Below, piece after piece: positions 25,902 through 35,757 of a stretch of 64,000 bases of DNA. Position 1 is the stretch's first letter; each line of letters opens with the position of its first letter. The DNA is from Pantoea sp050157905 (lineage in GTDB: Bacteria; Pseudomonadota; Gammaproteobacteria; Enterobacterales; Enterobacteriaceae): NCBI RefSeq assembly GCF_050157905.1, contig NZ_JBKIWZ010000001.1:930001-994000 (forward strand), read 5' to 3'. The position numbers and the translations under genes were made by a program. The notes below the pieces were generated by a model that worked only from the letters and a program-made list of their open reading frames with translations, ran no database searches and was not told the DNA's origin.

Positions 25902-26675
25902 TTATCGGTTTCTGTCGCGCAGTAACCACTGGCTGGCCGCCACCAGCAGCAACGACAGCAGCAGTAAAATGGTGGCCAGCGCATTCACCTCTGGTGAGAC
26001 GCCAACCTTTACCATGGAGTAGATCTTCAGCGGTAAGATCTCAAATGTCGGGCCGGTGACGAACGACGAAACCACCACATCATCCATTGACAGGGTAAAG
26101 CTCAGCAGCCAGCCCGCTGCGACCGCGGGCATCGCCAGCGGCAGGATAATCCGGCGCAGGATGGTCGTTTCGCTGGCCCCGAGATCTTTAGCCGCCTCCA
26201 GCATCCGCACATCAAACCCTTTCAGCCGCGAGTAGACCGTAATCACCACAAATGGCAGGCAGAAAGTGATATGGGAGATCAGCAGTGACCAGAAGCCCAG
26301 TGAAATGCCCAGCAGCATAAACAGCACCAGCAGGGAGATGGCCATCACGATGTCCGGCGACATCATCACCACAAACAGCATGCCGCTGACAAACGGCTTA
26401 CCGCTGAAACGGTAGCGATAGAGCGCCACGGCGGTGAGAGCACCGATCAGCGTGGCGCACGTGGCAGAGAGCACGCCCATGATTAACGAATGCTGCGCTG
26501 CCTGAAGCAGGCTGTCATTGTTCAGCAGCAGGCTGTACCACGTGGTCGTAAAGCCCTGCCAGTTGATACCGAACCGGGAGGCGTTAAACGAATTGACGAT
26601 CAGAATCACGATCGGTATGTAGAACCAGGCATAAATCAGCGCCATAAAAGCGCCGCGTAACAGGCGAGCCATCAT
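25902..26675 (-). CDS. potC: Spermidine/putrescine ABC permease PotC
   Basis: One of two membrane subunits of PotABCD. Six membrane segments; the EAA loop EAAKDLGASETTILRRIILPLAMPA contacts PotA. 257 aa, slightly shorter than the E. coli protein (264) at the C-terminus. Start overlaps the potB stop; 11 bp before potD. Confidence 0.95.
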   Translation of the reverse strand: MMARLLRGAFMALIYAWFYIPIVILIVNSFNASRFGINWQGFTTTWYSLLLNNDSLLQAAQHSLIMGVLSATCATLIGALTAVALYRYRFSGKPFVSGMLFVVMMSPDIVMAISLLVLFMLLGISLGFWSLLISHITFCLPFVVITVYSRLKGFDVRMLEAAKDLGASETTILRRIILPLAMPAVAAGWLLSFTLSMDDVVVSSFVTGPTFEILPLKIYSMVKVGVSPEVNALATILLLLSLLLVAASQWLLRDRNR

Positions 26676-27532
26676 CCTAAATCCACCCTGTTATTCAGCA
26701 GTCGCGCGACGCGCCAGTAGATCAGCAGCAGTAGCCCCATCAGCAGGGTCATGATGATGCTGGTGGCGGCCCCCAGAGGCCAGTCGCGGATATTGAGGAA
26801 CTGGCTCTTGATAATATTGCCGATCAGCAGGTTCCTGGCGCCGCCCATCAGGTCGGCGACGTAAAACAGCCCCATCGCCGGGATAAACACCAGCAGGCAG
26901 CCCGCGATAATGCCTGGCATGGTCAGCGGCAGAATCACCCGGAAAAAGGTCTGCAGTTTACCGGCGCCCAGGTCGCGCGCCGCTTCCAGCAGCGGTCTGT
27001 CCAGCTTTTCCAGGCTGGAGTAGAGCGGCAGCACCATAAACGGCAGCAGGATGTAAATCAGACCAAGGATCACCGCTTCGGGCGTATAAATAATACGGAA
27101 CGGCTTGTCGATCAGCCCCAGCGACAGCAGGCTTTCGTTCAGCCAGCCACGGGTGCTGAGGAAGATTTTCAGGCCATAGATGCGGATGAGCGAATTGGTC
27201 CAGAACGGCACAATTAACAGGAACAGCATCAGCGGACGCAGGCGCGGCGGCAGTTTCGTCAGACACCAGGCGAAAGGATAGCCCAGCAGCAGGCAGCCGA
27301 GTGTGGCGATCAGCGCCATATTCAGGGAGTGCAGCAGCACCTCCGCGTAAAGCGGATCGAGCAGGCGACCATAGTTGCTGAGCGTTAGCGTCGTGCTGAC
27401 GAAACGGGCTTCATCGCGCGTCAGAAAGCTGGTGACGAAGATCATCAGATCGGGAATAAAGACGAACAGCGTCAGCCAGCCGACAATCAGCGCGATAACG
27501 CCCTTCTGAAAACCATTACGCATCAGCTTCAT
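26672..27532 (-). CDS. potB: Spermidine/putrescine ABC permease PotB
   Basis: Second membrane subunit of the polyamine importer. Six membrane segments and the EAA loop EAARDLGAGKLQTFFRVILPLTMPG. 286 aa. ATG 27532 lies 17 bases inside potA, typical of this operon; a second in-frame ATG three codons later is the alternative. Confidence 0.95.
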   Translation of the reverse strand: MKLMRNGFQKGVIALIVGWLTLFVFIPDLMIFVTSFLTRDEARFVSTTLTLSNYGRLLDPLYAEVLLHSLNMALIATLGCLLLGYPFAWCLTKLPPRLRPLMLFLLIVPFWTNSLIRIYGLKIFLSTRGWLNESLLSLGLIDKPFRIIYTPEAVILGLIYILLPFMVLPLYSSLEKLDRPLLEAARDLGAGKLQTFFRVILPLTMPGIIAGCLLVFIPAMGLFYVADLMGGARNLLIGNIIKSQFLNIRDWPLGAATSIIMTLLMGLLLLIYWRVARLLNNRVDLG

Positions 27533-28631
27533 AGGGCAGTACCACCTCCCAGCCTGGCACCCAGTTCACGACCATCTTCTGATTCAGCGAATGGTCGAAG
27601 TCCGGGTCGTCTTCATTAAAGAATTCGCTGACCGTAATCAGCTTGCCGTTCTCCAGCGCGACCACGGACTCCAGCGTCATGCCTTTATAGTTTCGCTCAC
27701 GCACATAGCCAATCAGGCCATCTGCCGGACGTTCATCATGGATCTCATCGACCCGTAGATCTTCCGGCCGCAGCATCACATGCAGCCGGTCACCGGCGCT
27801 GACCGGGAAGGGGCAGTGAATCTGGCACTCGCGTCCCTCGACCCGCGCACGCACCGCAGGCGCGTCATCGGCGGTGATAACCTCGGCATCAAACAGGTTA
27901 ATTTCGCCGATGAAGCGGGCGACAAACAGATTTTCAGGCTCTTCGTAGATTTCGCGTGGCGTGCCGTCCTGCACTACCTTGCCGTCGCGCATCACCACGA
28001 TACGGTCGGACATGGTCAGCGCCTCTTCCTGGTCGTGCGTGACAAAGACGAAGGTGATGCCGAGTTTACGCTGCAGCGCCTTGAGTTCATTCTGCATCTG
28101 ACGGCGCAGCTTGTAGTCCAGCGCCGAGAGTGACTCGTCCAGCAGCAGCACTTCAGGCCGGTTAACCACGGCGCGGGCGATCGCCACCCGCTGCTGCTGG
28201 CCGCCAGAGAGCTGATGCGGACGCCGGTCGGCGAAGCTCTCCAGCTGTACCATTGCCAGCGCCTCGTTAACCCGTTCGCGAATCTGCGCCGCCGGCGTTT
28301 TCTGCATCCGCAGGCCAAACGCTACGTTCTCAAACACCGTCATGTGCGGGAACAGCGCATAGCTCTGAAACACGGTATTGACGTGACGATGCTCGGCGGG
28401 TGTGTTGGTAATATCCTGATTATCGAGCGTGATCTGGCCGCGGTCGGCCGCTTCCAGACCCGCTATAAGGCGCAGGATCGTCGTTTTACCGCAGCCCGAC
28501 GGGCCGAGCAGGGTGATGAACTCACCGTGATGAATGGTCAGGTTAAAATCATCAATGATGGTTTTACCGTCGAAAGCTTTACTGATGCCAGAAAGCGTAA
28601 CCAGCGCCTGCTGTGCGCGTGTTTGCGTCAT
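27516..28631 (-). CDS. potA: Spermidine/putrescine ABC ATPase PotA
   Basis: ATP-hydrolysing subunit of PotABCD. Walker A GPSGCGKTT, signature LSGGQQQR, Walker B VLLLDESLSALD, switch His FVTHD, and a C-terminal TOBE-type regulatory domain with RERNYKGMTLESVV. 371 aa. First gene of potABCD; its promoter must lie in 28632-28944. Confidence 0.96.
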   Translation of the reverse strand: MTQTRAQQALVTLSGISKAFDGKTIIDDFNLTIHHGEFITLLGPSGCGKTTILRLIAGLEAADRGQITLDNQDITNTPAEHRHVNTVFQSYALFPHMTVFENVAFGLRMQKTPAAQIRERVNEALAMVQLESFADRRPHQLSGGQQQRVAIARAVVNRPEVLLLDESLSALDYKLRRQMQNELKALQRKLGITFVFVTHDQEEALTMSDRIVVMRDGKVVQDGTPREIYEEPENLFVARFIGEINLFDAEVITADDAPAVRARVEGRECQIHCPFPVSAGDRLHVMLRPEDLRVDEIHDERPADGLIGYVRERNYKGMTLESVVALENGKLITVSEFFNEDDPDFDHSLNQKMVVNWVPGWEVVLPYEADA

Positions 28632-28944
28632 TTTAGTCTCAGTCTGTTAAAGGTCGGACAGATTTCAGCATAGCTGCATCGCGCAGCCAGCCAGCAAAGA
28701 GGGCGGATGATACCTGAAAAATGCGGTAATGCCATGATTTGCCTGCCCGATCGGGGCTAATGGACGCAATGATGGAAAAAATTGCAGAATTTTGGGCAAC
28801 ATTCGCCGGGTGTATCGCTTTTTTCAGGCTTACTGCTTTCCCAAAGGTCCCCGACAGCGCTAACCTGTCTGCGAATGATTTTACGCAACATTGCGTTCGG
28901 CAGGTCTGTGAATAATAGCGGACGGCACTTTTAAAGGATGGGAT
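28632..28944. other. Divergent promoter region potA / pepT
   Basis: 313 bp between two divergent starts; no gene. A ribosome site AAAGGATGGG serves pepT. In enterobacteria pepT is FNR-dependent, but I could not find a clear TTGAT-N4-ATCAA site here. Confidence 0.5.
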
Positions 28945-30174
28945 ATGGAACAGTTACTTGAGCGCTTTCTGAGTTATGTGGCAGTGGAGACCCAGGCTAA
29001 GCCGCAGGCGCGCCAGGTGCCCAGCAGTGAAGGGCAGTGGACGCTGGCGCGTCAGTTGCAGGAGGAGCTGCTGGCCCTGGGCTTTGTCGATGTCACCTTA
29101 AGCGATCACTGCTGCGTCATGGGCACGCTGCCCGCCAACGTTGACTGGCCGACGCCGGTCATCGGTTTCATCTCCCACATGGATACTTCGCCCGATTTTA
29201 CGGCGAAGCATGTGAATCCGCAGATCATTGAGAACTATCGCGGCGGCGATATTGCGCTGGGTAACGGCGATGAGATCCTGTCCCCGGTCATGTTCCCGGT
29301 GCTGCATAAGCTGATTGGCCATACGCTGATCACCACCGATGGCAAAACGCTGCTGGGCGCGGATGATAAAGCGGGCATCGCCGAGATCATGACGGCGATG
29401 GCGCAGCTGGCCGCCAGCGACAAACCGCACGGTGCCATCCGCGTCGCCTTTACGCCCGATGAGGAGATTGGCCGCGGCACCTCGCACTTTGACGTGGAAG
29501 CCTTTGCCGCAGACTGGGCCTACACTATTGACGGCAGCGATCTGGGCGAGTTCGAGTATGAGAACTTTAACGCGGCCTCGGCCACCGTGAAAATCACGGG
29601 CAACAATGTGCATCCTGGCTCGGCAAAAGGGGTGATGGTGAATGCGCTGGATCTGGCTAACCAGTTCCACGCGGCGGTCCCGGCCAGCGAAAAACCGCAG
29701 TTCACTGATGGCTATCAGGGTTTCTATCATCTGCATCAGATTAAGGGCACGGTCGAACACGCCGAAATGCTCTACATCATCCGTGATTTTGACACCGGGA
29801 ATTTTGAGCAGCGTAAAGAGACGCTGCTGCAGATTGCTGCGGAGATTAACAAGACTCTGCATTCGGACTGCGCGATCTCGGTCGGGATTACCAACAGCTA
29901 CCGTAATATGCGTGAAAAGGTGGAGCCGTTCCCGCACATCATCGAGCTGGCGTTGCAGGCGATGCGCGACTGCGGTATTGAGCCGGTGGTGAAGCCGATT
30001 CGCGGCGGAACCGATGGATCGGCTCTGTCATGGAAGGGGTTGCCGTGTCCGAACATCTTTACCGGCGGCTACAACTACCACGGCAAGCATGAGTTCGCCT
30101 CGCTGAATATCATGGCGAAATCGGTCGAGGTAATTGTGCGCCTGTCAGAGCTGGCAGCGCAGAAGCAGGAATAA
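28945..30174 (+). CDS. pepT: Peptidase T (tripeptidase)
   Basis: Zinc aminotripeptidase of family M20, cytosolic. Metal/catalytic residues are seen in SHMDTSPD (His, Asp), GADDKAG (bridging Asp) and FTPDEEIGRG (catalytic Glu-Glu); the C-terminal NIFTGGYNYHGKHEF holds the last zinc His. 409 aa, one longer than the usual 408. Confidence 0.96.
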   Translation: MEQLLERFLSYVAVETQAKPQARQVPSSEGQWTLARQLQEELLALGFVDVTLSDHCCVMGTLPANVDWPTPVIGFISHMDTSPDFTAKHVNPQIIENYRGGDIALGNGDEILSPVMFPVLHKLIGHTLITTDGKTLLGADDKAGIAEIMTAMAQLAASDKPHGAIRVAFTPDEEIGRGTSHFDVEAFAADWAYTIDGSDLGEFEYENFNAASATVKITGNNVHPGSAKGVMVNALDLANQFHAAVPASEKPQFTDGYQGFYHLHQIKGTVEHAEMLYIIRDFDTGNFEQRKETLLQIAAEINKTLHSDCAISVGITNSYRNMREKVEPFPHIIELALQAMRDCGIEPVVKPIRGGTDGSALSWKGLPCPNIFTGGYNYHGKHEFASLNIMAKSVEVIVRLSELAAQKQE

Positions 30175-30206
30175 AAAAGGCGCTCTGCCAGCATTGCAGA
30201 GCGCCT
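30172..30206 (-). terminator. Terminator between pepT and roxA
   Basis: 11-bp stem AGGCGCTCTGC / GCAGAGCGCCT with a 7-base loop. The A run before it becomes a T run on the minus strand, so it is a full terminator for roxA; it may also serve pepT weakly. Confidence 0.85.
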
Positions 30207-30240
30207 GATTCAGCCGCCGCGCACGGATGCGCCGCGCGGC

Positions 30241-31365
30241 TTATTCGTCGCCAAAGTACCAGTAACCAGCATTCACCAGACCGGCGATCTGCGCCAGAAC
30301 CGCCGGATCGTCCAGCGCATCACCCAGATCCGCCAGCGTGATACGACTGTGATGAGCCAGAACTGCCATCACCTCAGGACGCGAACACCCGACCTGCTCC
30401 CCGTTCACATAGACGGCATCACCAATCGTCAGCACACGCAGGCCACCTAACCGGCTCAGGGCGTCGCCCTGCTGCAGCGCATCGTAGATTTCATCCGGCT
30501 GATAAGGCGGTTCCGGCGGCGCAACATCCAGTTCGTGACGTGACTGCGAAATAAACTCGCCGAACCAGCGCTCGAAGTGTTCAGGCTGATTGACCACATC
30601 CAGCATCAGCTGACGCACGCCTTCAATCTCCTGCGGCAGGATCTGCGACGGGCAGTCACGCGCAGGCACGTCCGGATCGCTGAAACGCAGGCTGCCCAGT
30701 TCATTGGCCAGCGCGTAGTCGGCAAATCCGCTGATCAGCTCGCGGCCGCTGGGGGCGCGGAAGCCGACGGAGTAGTTCAGGGCATTCTCCAGCGAGTAGC
30801 CTTCGTGCGGGAATCCTGGCGGAATGTAGAGAATATCGCCCGGCTCCATTTCTTCATCAATGATGGCGTCAAAAGGTTCGACCTGCAGCAGGTCCGGGTG
30901 CGGGCAGTGCTGCTTCAGCGGCATCTTCTCTCCGACGCGCCAGCGACGACGGCCCATCCCCTGAATGATAAAGACATCATACTGATCGAAATGGGGGCCG
31001 ACACCGCCGCCAGGCACGGCAAACGACACCATCAGGTCATCAACACGCCAGTCAGGCAGGAAACGGAAAGGACGCATCAGCGCCGCCGATGGCTCATGCC
31101 AGTGGTTAACCGCCTGAACCAGCAGCGACCAGTTGTTCTCGCCAAGGTGATCGTAACTCTCAAACGGACCATGGCTGACCTGCCATTTGCCGTCCTGATG
31201 GCTGACGAGGCGGCTATCCACCTCATTTTCCATAGCCAGACCGGCGAGTTCGTCCGGTGAAAGAGGATCCACAAAATTTTTAAAACCACGCTTCAGCACG
31301 ACCGGGCGTTTCTGCCAGTAGCGCTGAATAAAATCGGGCCAGTTAAGATCGAGCTGATAGTCCAT
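30241..31365 (-). CDS. roxA: 50S ribosomal protein L16 arginine 3-hydroxylase
   Basis: Fe(II)/2-oxoglutarate oxygenase (JmjC fold, formerly YcfD) that hydroxylates an arginine of L16. The iron ligands HFDQYD (HxD) and the distal His in PPGFPHEGYS are present; the C-terminal winged-helix-like dimer region ends in NAGYWYFGDE. 374 aa, as in E. coli (373). Own transcription unit between pepT and phoQ. Confidence 0.94.
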   Translation of the reverse strand: MDYQLDLNWPDFIQRYWQKRPVVLKRGFKNFVDPLSPDELAGLAMENEVDSRLVSHQDGKWQVSHGPFESYDHLGENNWSLLVQAVNHWHEPSAALMRPFRFLPDWRVDDLMVSFAVPGGGVGPHFDQYDVFIIQGMGRRRWRVGEKMPLKQHCPHPDLLQVEPFDAIIDEEMEPGDILYIPPGFPHEGYSLENALNYSVGFRAPSGRELISGFADYALANELGSLRFSDPDVPARDCPSQILPQEIEGVRQLMLDVVNQPEHFERWFGEFISQSRHELDVAPPEPPYQPDEIYDALQQGDALSRLGGLRVLTIGDAVYVNGEQVGCSRPEVMAVLAHHSRITLADLGDALDDPAVLAQIAGLVNAGYWYFGDE

Positions 31366-31422
31366 ACAAGGGTTCCGCTTAGGGCTGCAAATGCCAGCAA
31401 GTATAACAGCCCCGGAAGGTTT

Positions 31423-32883
31423 CTACTCGCGGCGATGTTCGACTTCCTGACGCTTAAAGATCACTTCCATACGCGCGCCACCCAGTGCGCTGCTGGAGGC
31501 GATGACGTTACCCTCATATTGCTCAAGAATATCGCGCACCACCGCCAGGCCTAATCCCTGACCGGGACGCAGGGTATCCACGCGCTGGCCGCGAACAAAC
31601 ACCAGATCGCGCTTGCTTTCGGGGATGCCAGGGCCATCGTCATCGATGTAGAGATGCAGCACATTTTCACTCTGAAAGGCGCTGACCTCGATAAACTCAA
31701 GACAATATTTGCAGGCGTTATCGAGCACGTTGCCCAGCACTTCCATGAAATCATTCTGGTCGCCGACGAAGGTCAGCTCCGGGGAGATATCGAGCGTAAT
31801 CGCCACGCCTTTGCGCTGATAGACTTTATTCAGGGCCGAACAGAGGCTGTCAAGCAGACCGGAAACGGAGTGCAGGTCGCGCTGCAGCGGATTGTGGTCA
31901 GCCTGCATACTGGCGCGATGGAGATAGTACCCGACCTGCTGCGAGATACGGCTGATCTGCTCCAGCATCACCGGCTCAGCCTGTTCCACCGTCAGCTCTT
32001 TCCCGTTGCGCAGCGAACGCAGTGTGCTCTGCAATACGGCCAGCGGCGTTTTCAGGCTGTGGGTCAGGTCAGACAGGGTGGTGCGATAACGGGTGTAGCG
32101 CTGCCGCTCATTCGTCAGCAGCAGGTTGAGGTTACGCACGAGGCTGCGCAGCTCCTGCGGCGGATTGTCCGCCAGATTTTCGCGCTGGCTGGTCTCCAGT
32201 TCACGCACCTGCTGGGTCAGAGCCCCAATGGGCCGCAGGCTCCAGTGCGCCGCCAGCCACAGCAACGGCACAATCAGGATCAGGTTTGCCGCCAGCACAT
32301 AGCTGAACCACGACCAGACGACATCCGAGTGCTGCAGCTCCTGCGGGATCGAGTCCACTACCACGATGGTGAGCGCAGGCAGATTGGTGGTGGCGTCGTA
32401 ACGGTTAACGGCAACCGAATGCGTAAAGGTATCGTTGCTGTCCGTATCCCAGTCGTTGAGCCGCCGCTGCGCGTTCAGATTGTTGCCCATCGCCATCAGG
32501 CTGGTGTGGTTGCTGGTATCAATCTCGTAGAAGTCCGGCTTCAGCAGCCATTCCCGGCGGATCTTTTTACGGATATCGGGCACGTTACGCTGTTGCCACA
32601 GCAGCTTGCCCTGCTCATCGTAGATAAATACCAGCGTCGGAAAGTTAAGCGTCATCCGCTCCGGCTGGGCGATGGTGAGCGTGTTGTCATGCCACTGCGC
32701 CAGCGTAAAGAACAGGTTGCTCTCACCCCGCATCACGCGGTAAGTATTTTTGTCGAAACTCACCACATAGCCGATGACCGCGACCATACCGTAAGAGAGT
32801 GAGAGGAACAGAACAATGGCTGCTGAGGCCAGCAGAAAGCGGGCCCGCAGCGAGATAGGGCGATAGCGTTTAAACCAGGACAT
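31423..32883 (-). CDS. phoQ: Sensor histidine kinase PhoQ
   Basis: Inner-membrane sensor of low Mg2+, acidic pH and cationic peptides, partner of PhoP. Two membrane helices flank a periplasmic PAS-like domain with an acidic patch (DWDTDSNDTFTHS). Then HAMP, the H-box SDLTHSLKTPLAVLQ with the phospho-His, N-box NVLDNACKYC and G-boxes DDGPGIP and GQGLGLAVV. 486 aa. Starts 2 bp after phoP. Confidence 0.96.
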   Translation of the reverse strand: MSWFKRYRPISLRARFLLASAAIVLFLSLSYGMVAVIGYVVSFDKNTYRVMRGESNLFFTLAQWHDNTLTIAQPERMTLNFPTLVFIYDEQGKLLWQQRNVPDIRKKIRREWLLKPDFYEIDTSNHTSLMAMGNNLNAQRRLNDWDTDSNDTFTHSVAVNRYDATTNLPALTIVVVDSIPQELQHSDVVWSWFSYVLAANLILIVPLLWLAAHWSLRPIGALTQQVRELETSQRENLADNPPQELRSLVRNLNLLLTNERQRYTRYRTTLSDLTHSLKTPLAVLQSTLRSLRNGKELTVEQAEPVMLEQISRISQQVGYYLHRASMQADHNPLQRDLHSVSGLLDSLCSALNKVYQRKGVAITLDISPELTFVGDQNDFMEVLGNVLDNACKYCLEFIEVSAFQSENVLHLYIDDDGPGIPESKRDLVFVRGQRVDTLRPGQGLGLAVVRDILEQYEGNVIASSSALGGARMEVIFKRQEVEHRRE

Positions 32884-32885
32884 GA

Positions 32886-33554
32886 TCAGAGATCAAAGCG
32901 GTAACCCTGGCCACGCACGGTGGCGATGACGTCAGTCGGATGCAGCGCCAGAATCTTTTTGCGCAGACGGCCCATCAGAACGTCGATGGTGTGGCTTTCA
33001 CGCAGTTCCGCATCCGGATAGAGCTGCAGCATCAGCGAATCTTTACTGACCACTTTGCCAGCGTTGCGGATCAGCGTCTCGACAATGGTGTATTCAAAGG
33101 CAGTGAGTTTCACCGGCTCTTCGTTAACCGTCAGTTCACGGCGGGAGAGATCCACCTGGAACGGCGGCATATCGATAATCTGCGAGGCGTGCCCGCTGTT
33201 GCGACGCATCAGCGCCTGCAGACGTGCGGCCACTTCTTCAATATGGAACGGCTTGGTCACATAGTCATCCGCGCCCGCCTCCAGCGCTTCGACTTTCGCC
33301 TGCCAGCCTTCGCGGGCGGTCAGCACCAGGATCGGCTGACGGACGGCATCGCTGCGCCAGCGGCGAATCAGCGACATGCCATCTTCATCTGGCAGGCCAA
33401 GATCCACCAGCGCGATATCCGGCAGATGTTCCTGAAGAAAATAGTCGGCTTCTTTGGCGTCTTCGGCGGCATCGACCTGATGGCCCATGTCTCGTAACTG
33501 GACGGCAAGATGATGGCGCAGCAGGGCATTGTCTTCAACAACCAGAACACGCAT
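32886..33554 (-). CDS. phoP: Response regulator PhoP
   Basis: OmpR-type regulator. The receiver has the acidic pair VEDN, the phospho-Asp in IALVDLGLPDEDG (about D51), and conserved TARE and KPF; the winged-helix output contains RLRKKILALHPTDVIATVRGQGYRF. 222 aa. AAGGAATTTCT precedes the ATG. Preceded by a PhoP box, so it is autoregulated. Confidence 0.97.
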   Translation of the reverse strand: MRVLVVEDNALLRHHLAVQLRDMGHQVDAAEDAKEADYFLQEHLPDIALVDLGLPDEDGMSLIRRWRSDAVRQPILVLTAREGWQAKVEALEAGADDYVTKPFHIEEVAARLQALMRRNSGHASQIIDMPPFQVDLSRRELTVNEEPVKLTAFEYTIVETLIRNAGKVVSKDSLMLQLYPDAELRESHTIDVLMGRLRKKILALHPTDVIATVRGQGYRFDL

Positions 33555-33592
33555 AGAAATTCCTTACACTCTGTTTGAGTCAACCTGCAGAA

Positions 33593-33627
33593 AGTATACG
33601 CGAAATGTATTAAACAGGATGTTAACG
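33593..33627 (-). promoter_or_regulatory. PhoP box and -10 element of the phoPQ promoter
   Basis: On the minus strand: CGTTAA-N5-TGTTTA (33611-33627), a PhoP direct repeat with one perfect and one 4/6 half, then exactly 12 bases, then TATACT (33593-33598) as -10. This spacing is the canonical class I PhoP promoter geometry and implies positive autoregulation. Confidence 0.75.
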
Positions 33628-33658
33628 CAGACCGGAGAGCCCCGGTCTGCGGCGGGCA

Positions 33659-35029
33659 CTACTTCAGATCGTCAACCATCTGGATAGCACGGCCAAGATA
33701 GTTTGCCGGCGTCATCTGCTTCAGACGCACTTTTTCCTCTTCCGGCAGCGCCAGGCTGTCGATAAAGGCCTGCATACCGGCGGCATCCACGCGCTTGCCG
33801 CGCGTCAGTTCCTTCAGCTTTTCATAGGGCTTTTCGATGCCGTAACGACGCATCACGGTCTGGATCGGCTCGGCCAGTACTTCCCAGTTGTGATCCAGCT
33901 CGTCCAGCAGACGGTCGCGGTTCACTTCCAGCTTGGAGATACCTTTCAGCGTAGCCTGATAGGCAATCAGTGCGTAACCCACACCCACGCCCAGATTACG
34001 CAGCACGGTGGAGTCGGTCAGATCACGCTGCCAGCGTGAAACCGGCAGTTTGCTGGCCAGATGCTGCAGCACGGCGTTCGCCAGGCCCAGGTTGCCTTCG
34101 GAGTTTTCAAAGTCAATCGGGTTGACCTTGTGCGGCATGGTTGAGGAGCCAATCTCACCAGCAATCGTTTTCTGTCTGAAGTGGTTCAGTGCCACGTAGC
34201 CCCAGATATCGCGATCAAAATCGATCAGGATGGTGTTGAAGCGGGCAATACAGTCGAACAGCTCAGCGATGTAGTCGTGTGGTTCGATCTGGGTGGTGTA
34301 GGGATTCCAGGTGACGCCCAGCGAGGTAACGAATTCCTCGCTCAGCGTGTGCCAGTCTACCTCAGGATAGGCGGCAATGTGAGCATTGTAGTTGCCGACC
34401 GCGCCGTTGATCTTGCCCAGCACCTCAATCTGTTTCAGCTGACGCAGCTGACGCTCCATGCGGTAAGCGACGTTCGCCATCTCTTTACCCATGGTGGACG
34501 GGGTCGCGGGCTGGCCGTGGGTACGGGAGAGCAGCGGAATATCACGGTATTCACTGGCCAGCCCTTTTACGGCGCCAATCAGCTGCTGCCAGTAAGGCAG
34601 GATCACGTCACGGCGGGCCGTTTCCAGCATCAGCGCGTGCGACAGATTATTGATATCTTCGGAGGTGCAGGCGAAGTGGATGAATTCAGAGACGGCGTGC
34701 AGGGCAGGGAGGTCAGCGACTTTCTCTTTCAGAAAATACTCCACCGCTTTCACATCATGGTTGGTGGTGCGCTCAATGGTTTTAATACGCGCGGCATCTT
34801 CTTCTGAGAAACCGGCGACAATCGCATCAAGGAAAGCGTTTGCGTCAGCGTCAAATGCAGGAACTTCCTTGATCTCTGCGGTCGCGGCCAGTTTTTGTAA
34901 CCAGCGAACTTCAACCTCAACGCGGAATTTCAGCAAACCAAATTCGCTGAAAATCGCACGCAGCGGGCTGACTTTATCGCCGTAACGACCATCGACAGGT
35001 GAGACGGCGGTCAGAGAGGATAATTCCAT
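33659..35029 (-). CDS. purB: Adenylosuccinate lyase
   Basis: Acts twice in purine synthesis, cleaving SAICAR and adenylosuccinate. Signature SSTMPHKVNPIDFENSEGN (mobile catalytic Ser loop), THGQPATPSTMGKE (catalytic His) and TSEDINNLSHALML. 456 aa, exactly the E. coli length. Follows hflD on the same strand; phoPQ is downstream with its own promoter. Confidence 0.97.
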   Translation of the reverse strand: MELSSLTAVSPVDGRYGDKVSPLRAIFSEFGLLKFRVEVEVRWLQKLAATAEIKEVPAFDADANAFLDAIVAGFSEEDAARIKTIERTTNHDVKAVEYFLKEKVADLPALHAVSEFIHFACTSEDINNLSHALMLETARRDVILPYWQQLIGAVKGLASEYRDIPLLSRTHGQPATPSTMGKEMANVAYRMERQLRQLKQIEVLGKINGAVGNYNAHIAAYPEVDWHTLSEEFVTSLGVTWNPYTTQIEPHDYIAELFDCIARFNTILIDFDRDIWGYVALNHFRQKTIAGEIGSSTMPHKVNPIDFENSEGNLGLANAVLQHLASKLPVSRWQRDLTDSTVLRNLGVGVGYALIAYQATLKGISKLEVNRDRLLDELDHNWEVLAEPIQTVMRRYGIEKPYEKLKELTRGKRVDAAGMQAFIDSLALPEEEKVRLKQMTPANYLGRAIQMVDDLK

Positions 35030-35073
35030 CAGTGCAACTCCTGAATCATTTAGCAGTGTTTTGCCGCACCGAC

Positions 35074-35715
35074 TTAGTAAGTCAGTGGCAGCCGGGATAA
35101 GAGGGTTTTCGCTTCACGTAGCAAACGCTGACGCGAGAACATCAGTTGCAGTCGGCCACCGCCGACCTGCTGCCACAATACTGCAGCACGGATGCCGGCC
35201 AGCAGCGTCGCACGTACTTTACTCTGAACCTGGGTATTCTGCAGAACCGCCGGCGATCCGGTCACCTGGATGCGCGGACCCAGCGGGCTGATCACATCCA
35301 CATAGATGGCCGCCATCGCGCTGAGAATGGTATCCGATTCCAGTTCATAGTGCGCCAGCTGACGATCCAGCTGGCTGATACGCTGCGCCAGCGTATTCAT
35401 AGCAGACTGGCTGCCGCTGAGTTTGCGCTCCAGCACCATCATGCTCAGCGTATAACGGGTCAGTTCAGCGCCAGCGCCCTGGCGGCTGGTGCTGTTCAGC
35501 ATCGCCATCAGGGTTTCGAGCCCGAGGCGCAGGTTCGCTTCACTGTTGCCGAATACCGCCAGCGTAGATCCTGGATTGAGATCCAGCACGCTGCGCAGCG
35601 AGACGGTCAGCGCCTCCGGCTGGCAGTGGCCCTGCTGAGCGAGCTGCTGCACCAGGTGCGCGGACTGACAGATGCCCGCCAGCGCCAGCGTGATATCCTG
35701 ATAATTTTTCGCCAC
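35074..35715 (-). CDS. hflD: Lysogenization regulator HflD
   Basis: Helical membrane-associated protein; in E. coli it binds lambda CII and limits lysogeny. 213 aa; begins MAKNYQDITLALAGICQSAHLVQQLAQQGH, the family start, and carries HYELESDTILSAMAAIYVDVISPLGPRIQVTGSP. Between mnmA and purB as in E. coli. Confidence 0.93.
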   Translation of the reverse strand: MAKNYQDITLALAGICQSAHLVQQLAQQGHCQPEALTVSLRSVLDLNPGSTLAVFGNSEANLRLGLETLMAMLNSTSRQGAGAELTRYTLSMMVLERKLSGSQSAMNTLAQRISQLDRQLAHYELESDTILSAMAAIYVDVISPLGPRIQVTGSPAVLQNTQVQSKVRATLLAGIRAAVLWQQVGGGRLQLMFSRQRLLREAKTLLSRLPLTY

Positions 35716-35757
35716 GGTTACTCCTGTTTACGCGTCATCAATGCAGGCCAGGCCTGC

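Noticed and set aside
28632..28944. FNR site for pepT
   Set aside because: pepT is FNR-dependent in relatives, but no TTGAT-N4-ATCAA-like match was found in this interval.
31654..32802. 382-codon plus-strand frame antisense to phoQ
   Set aside because: Shadow of phoQ; no ribosome site and no family resemblance.
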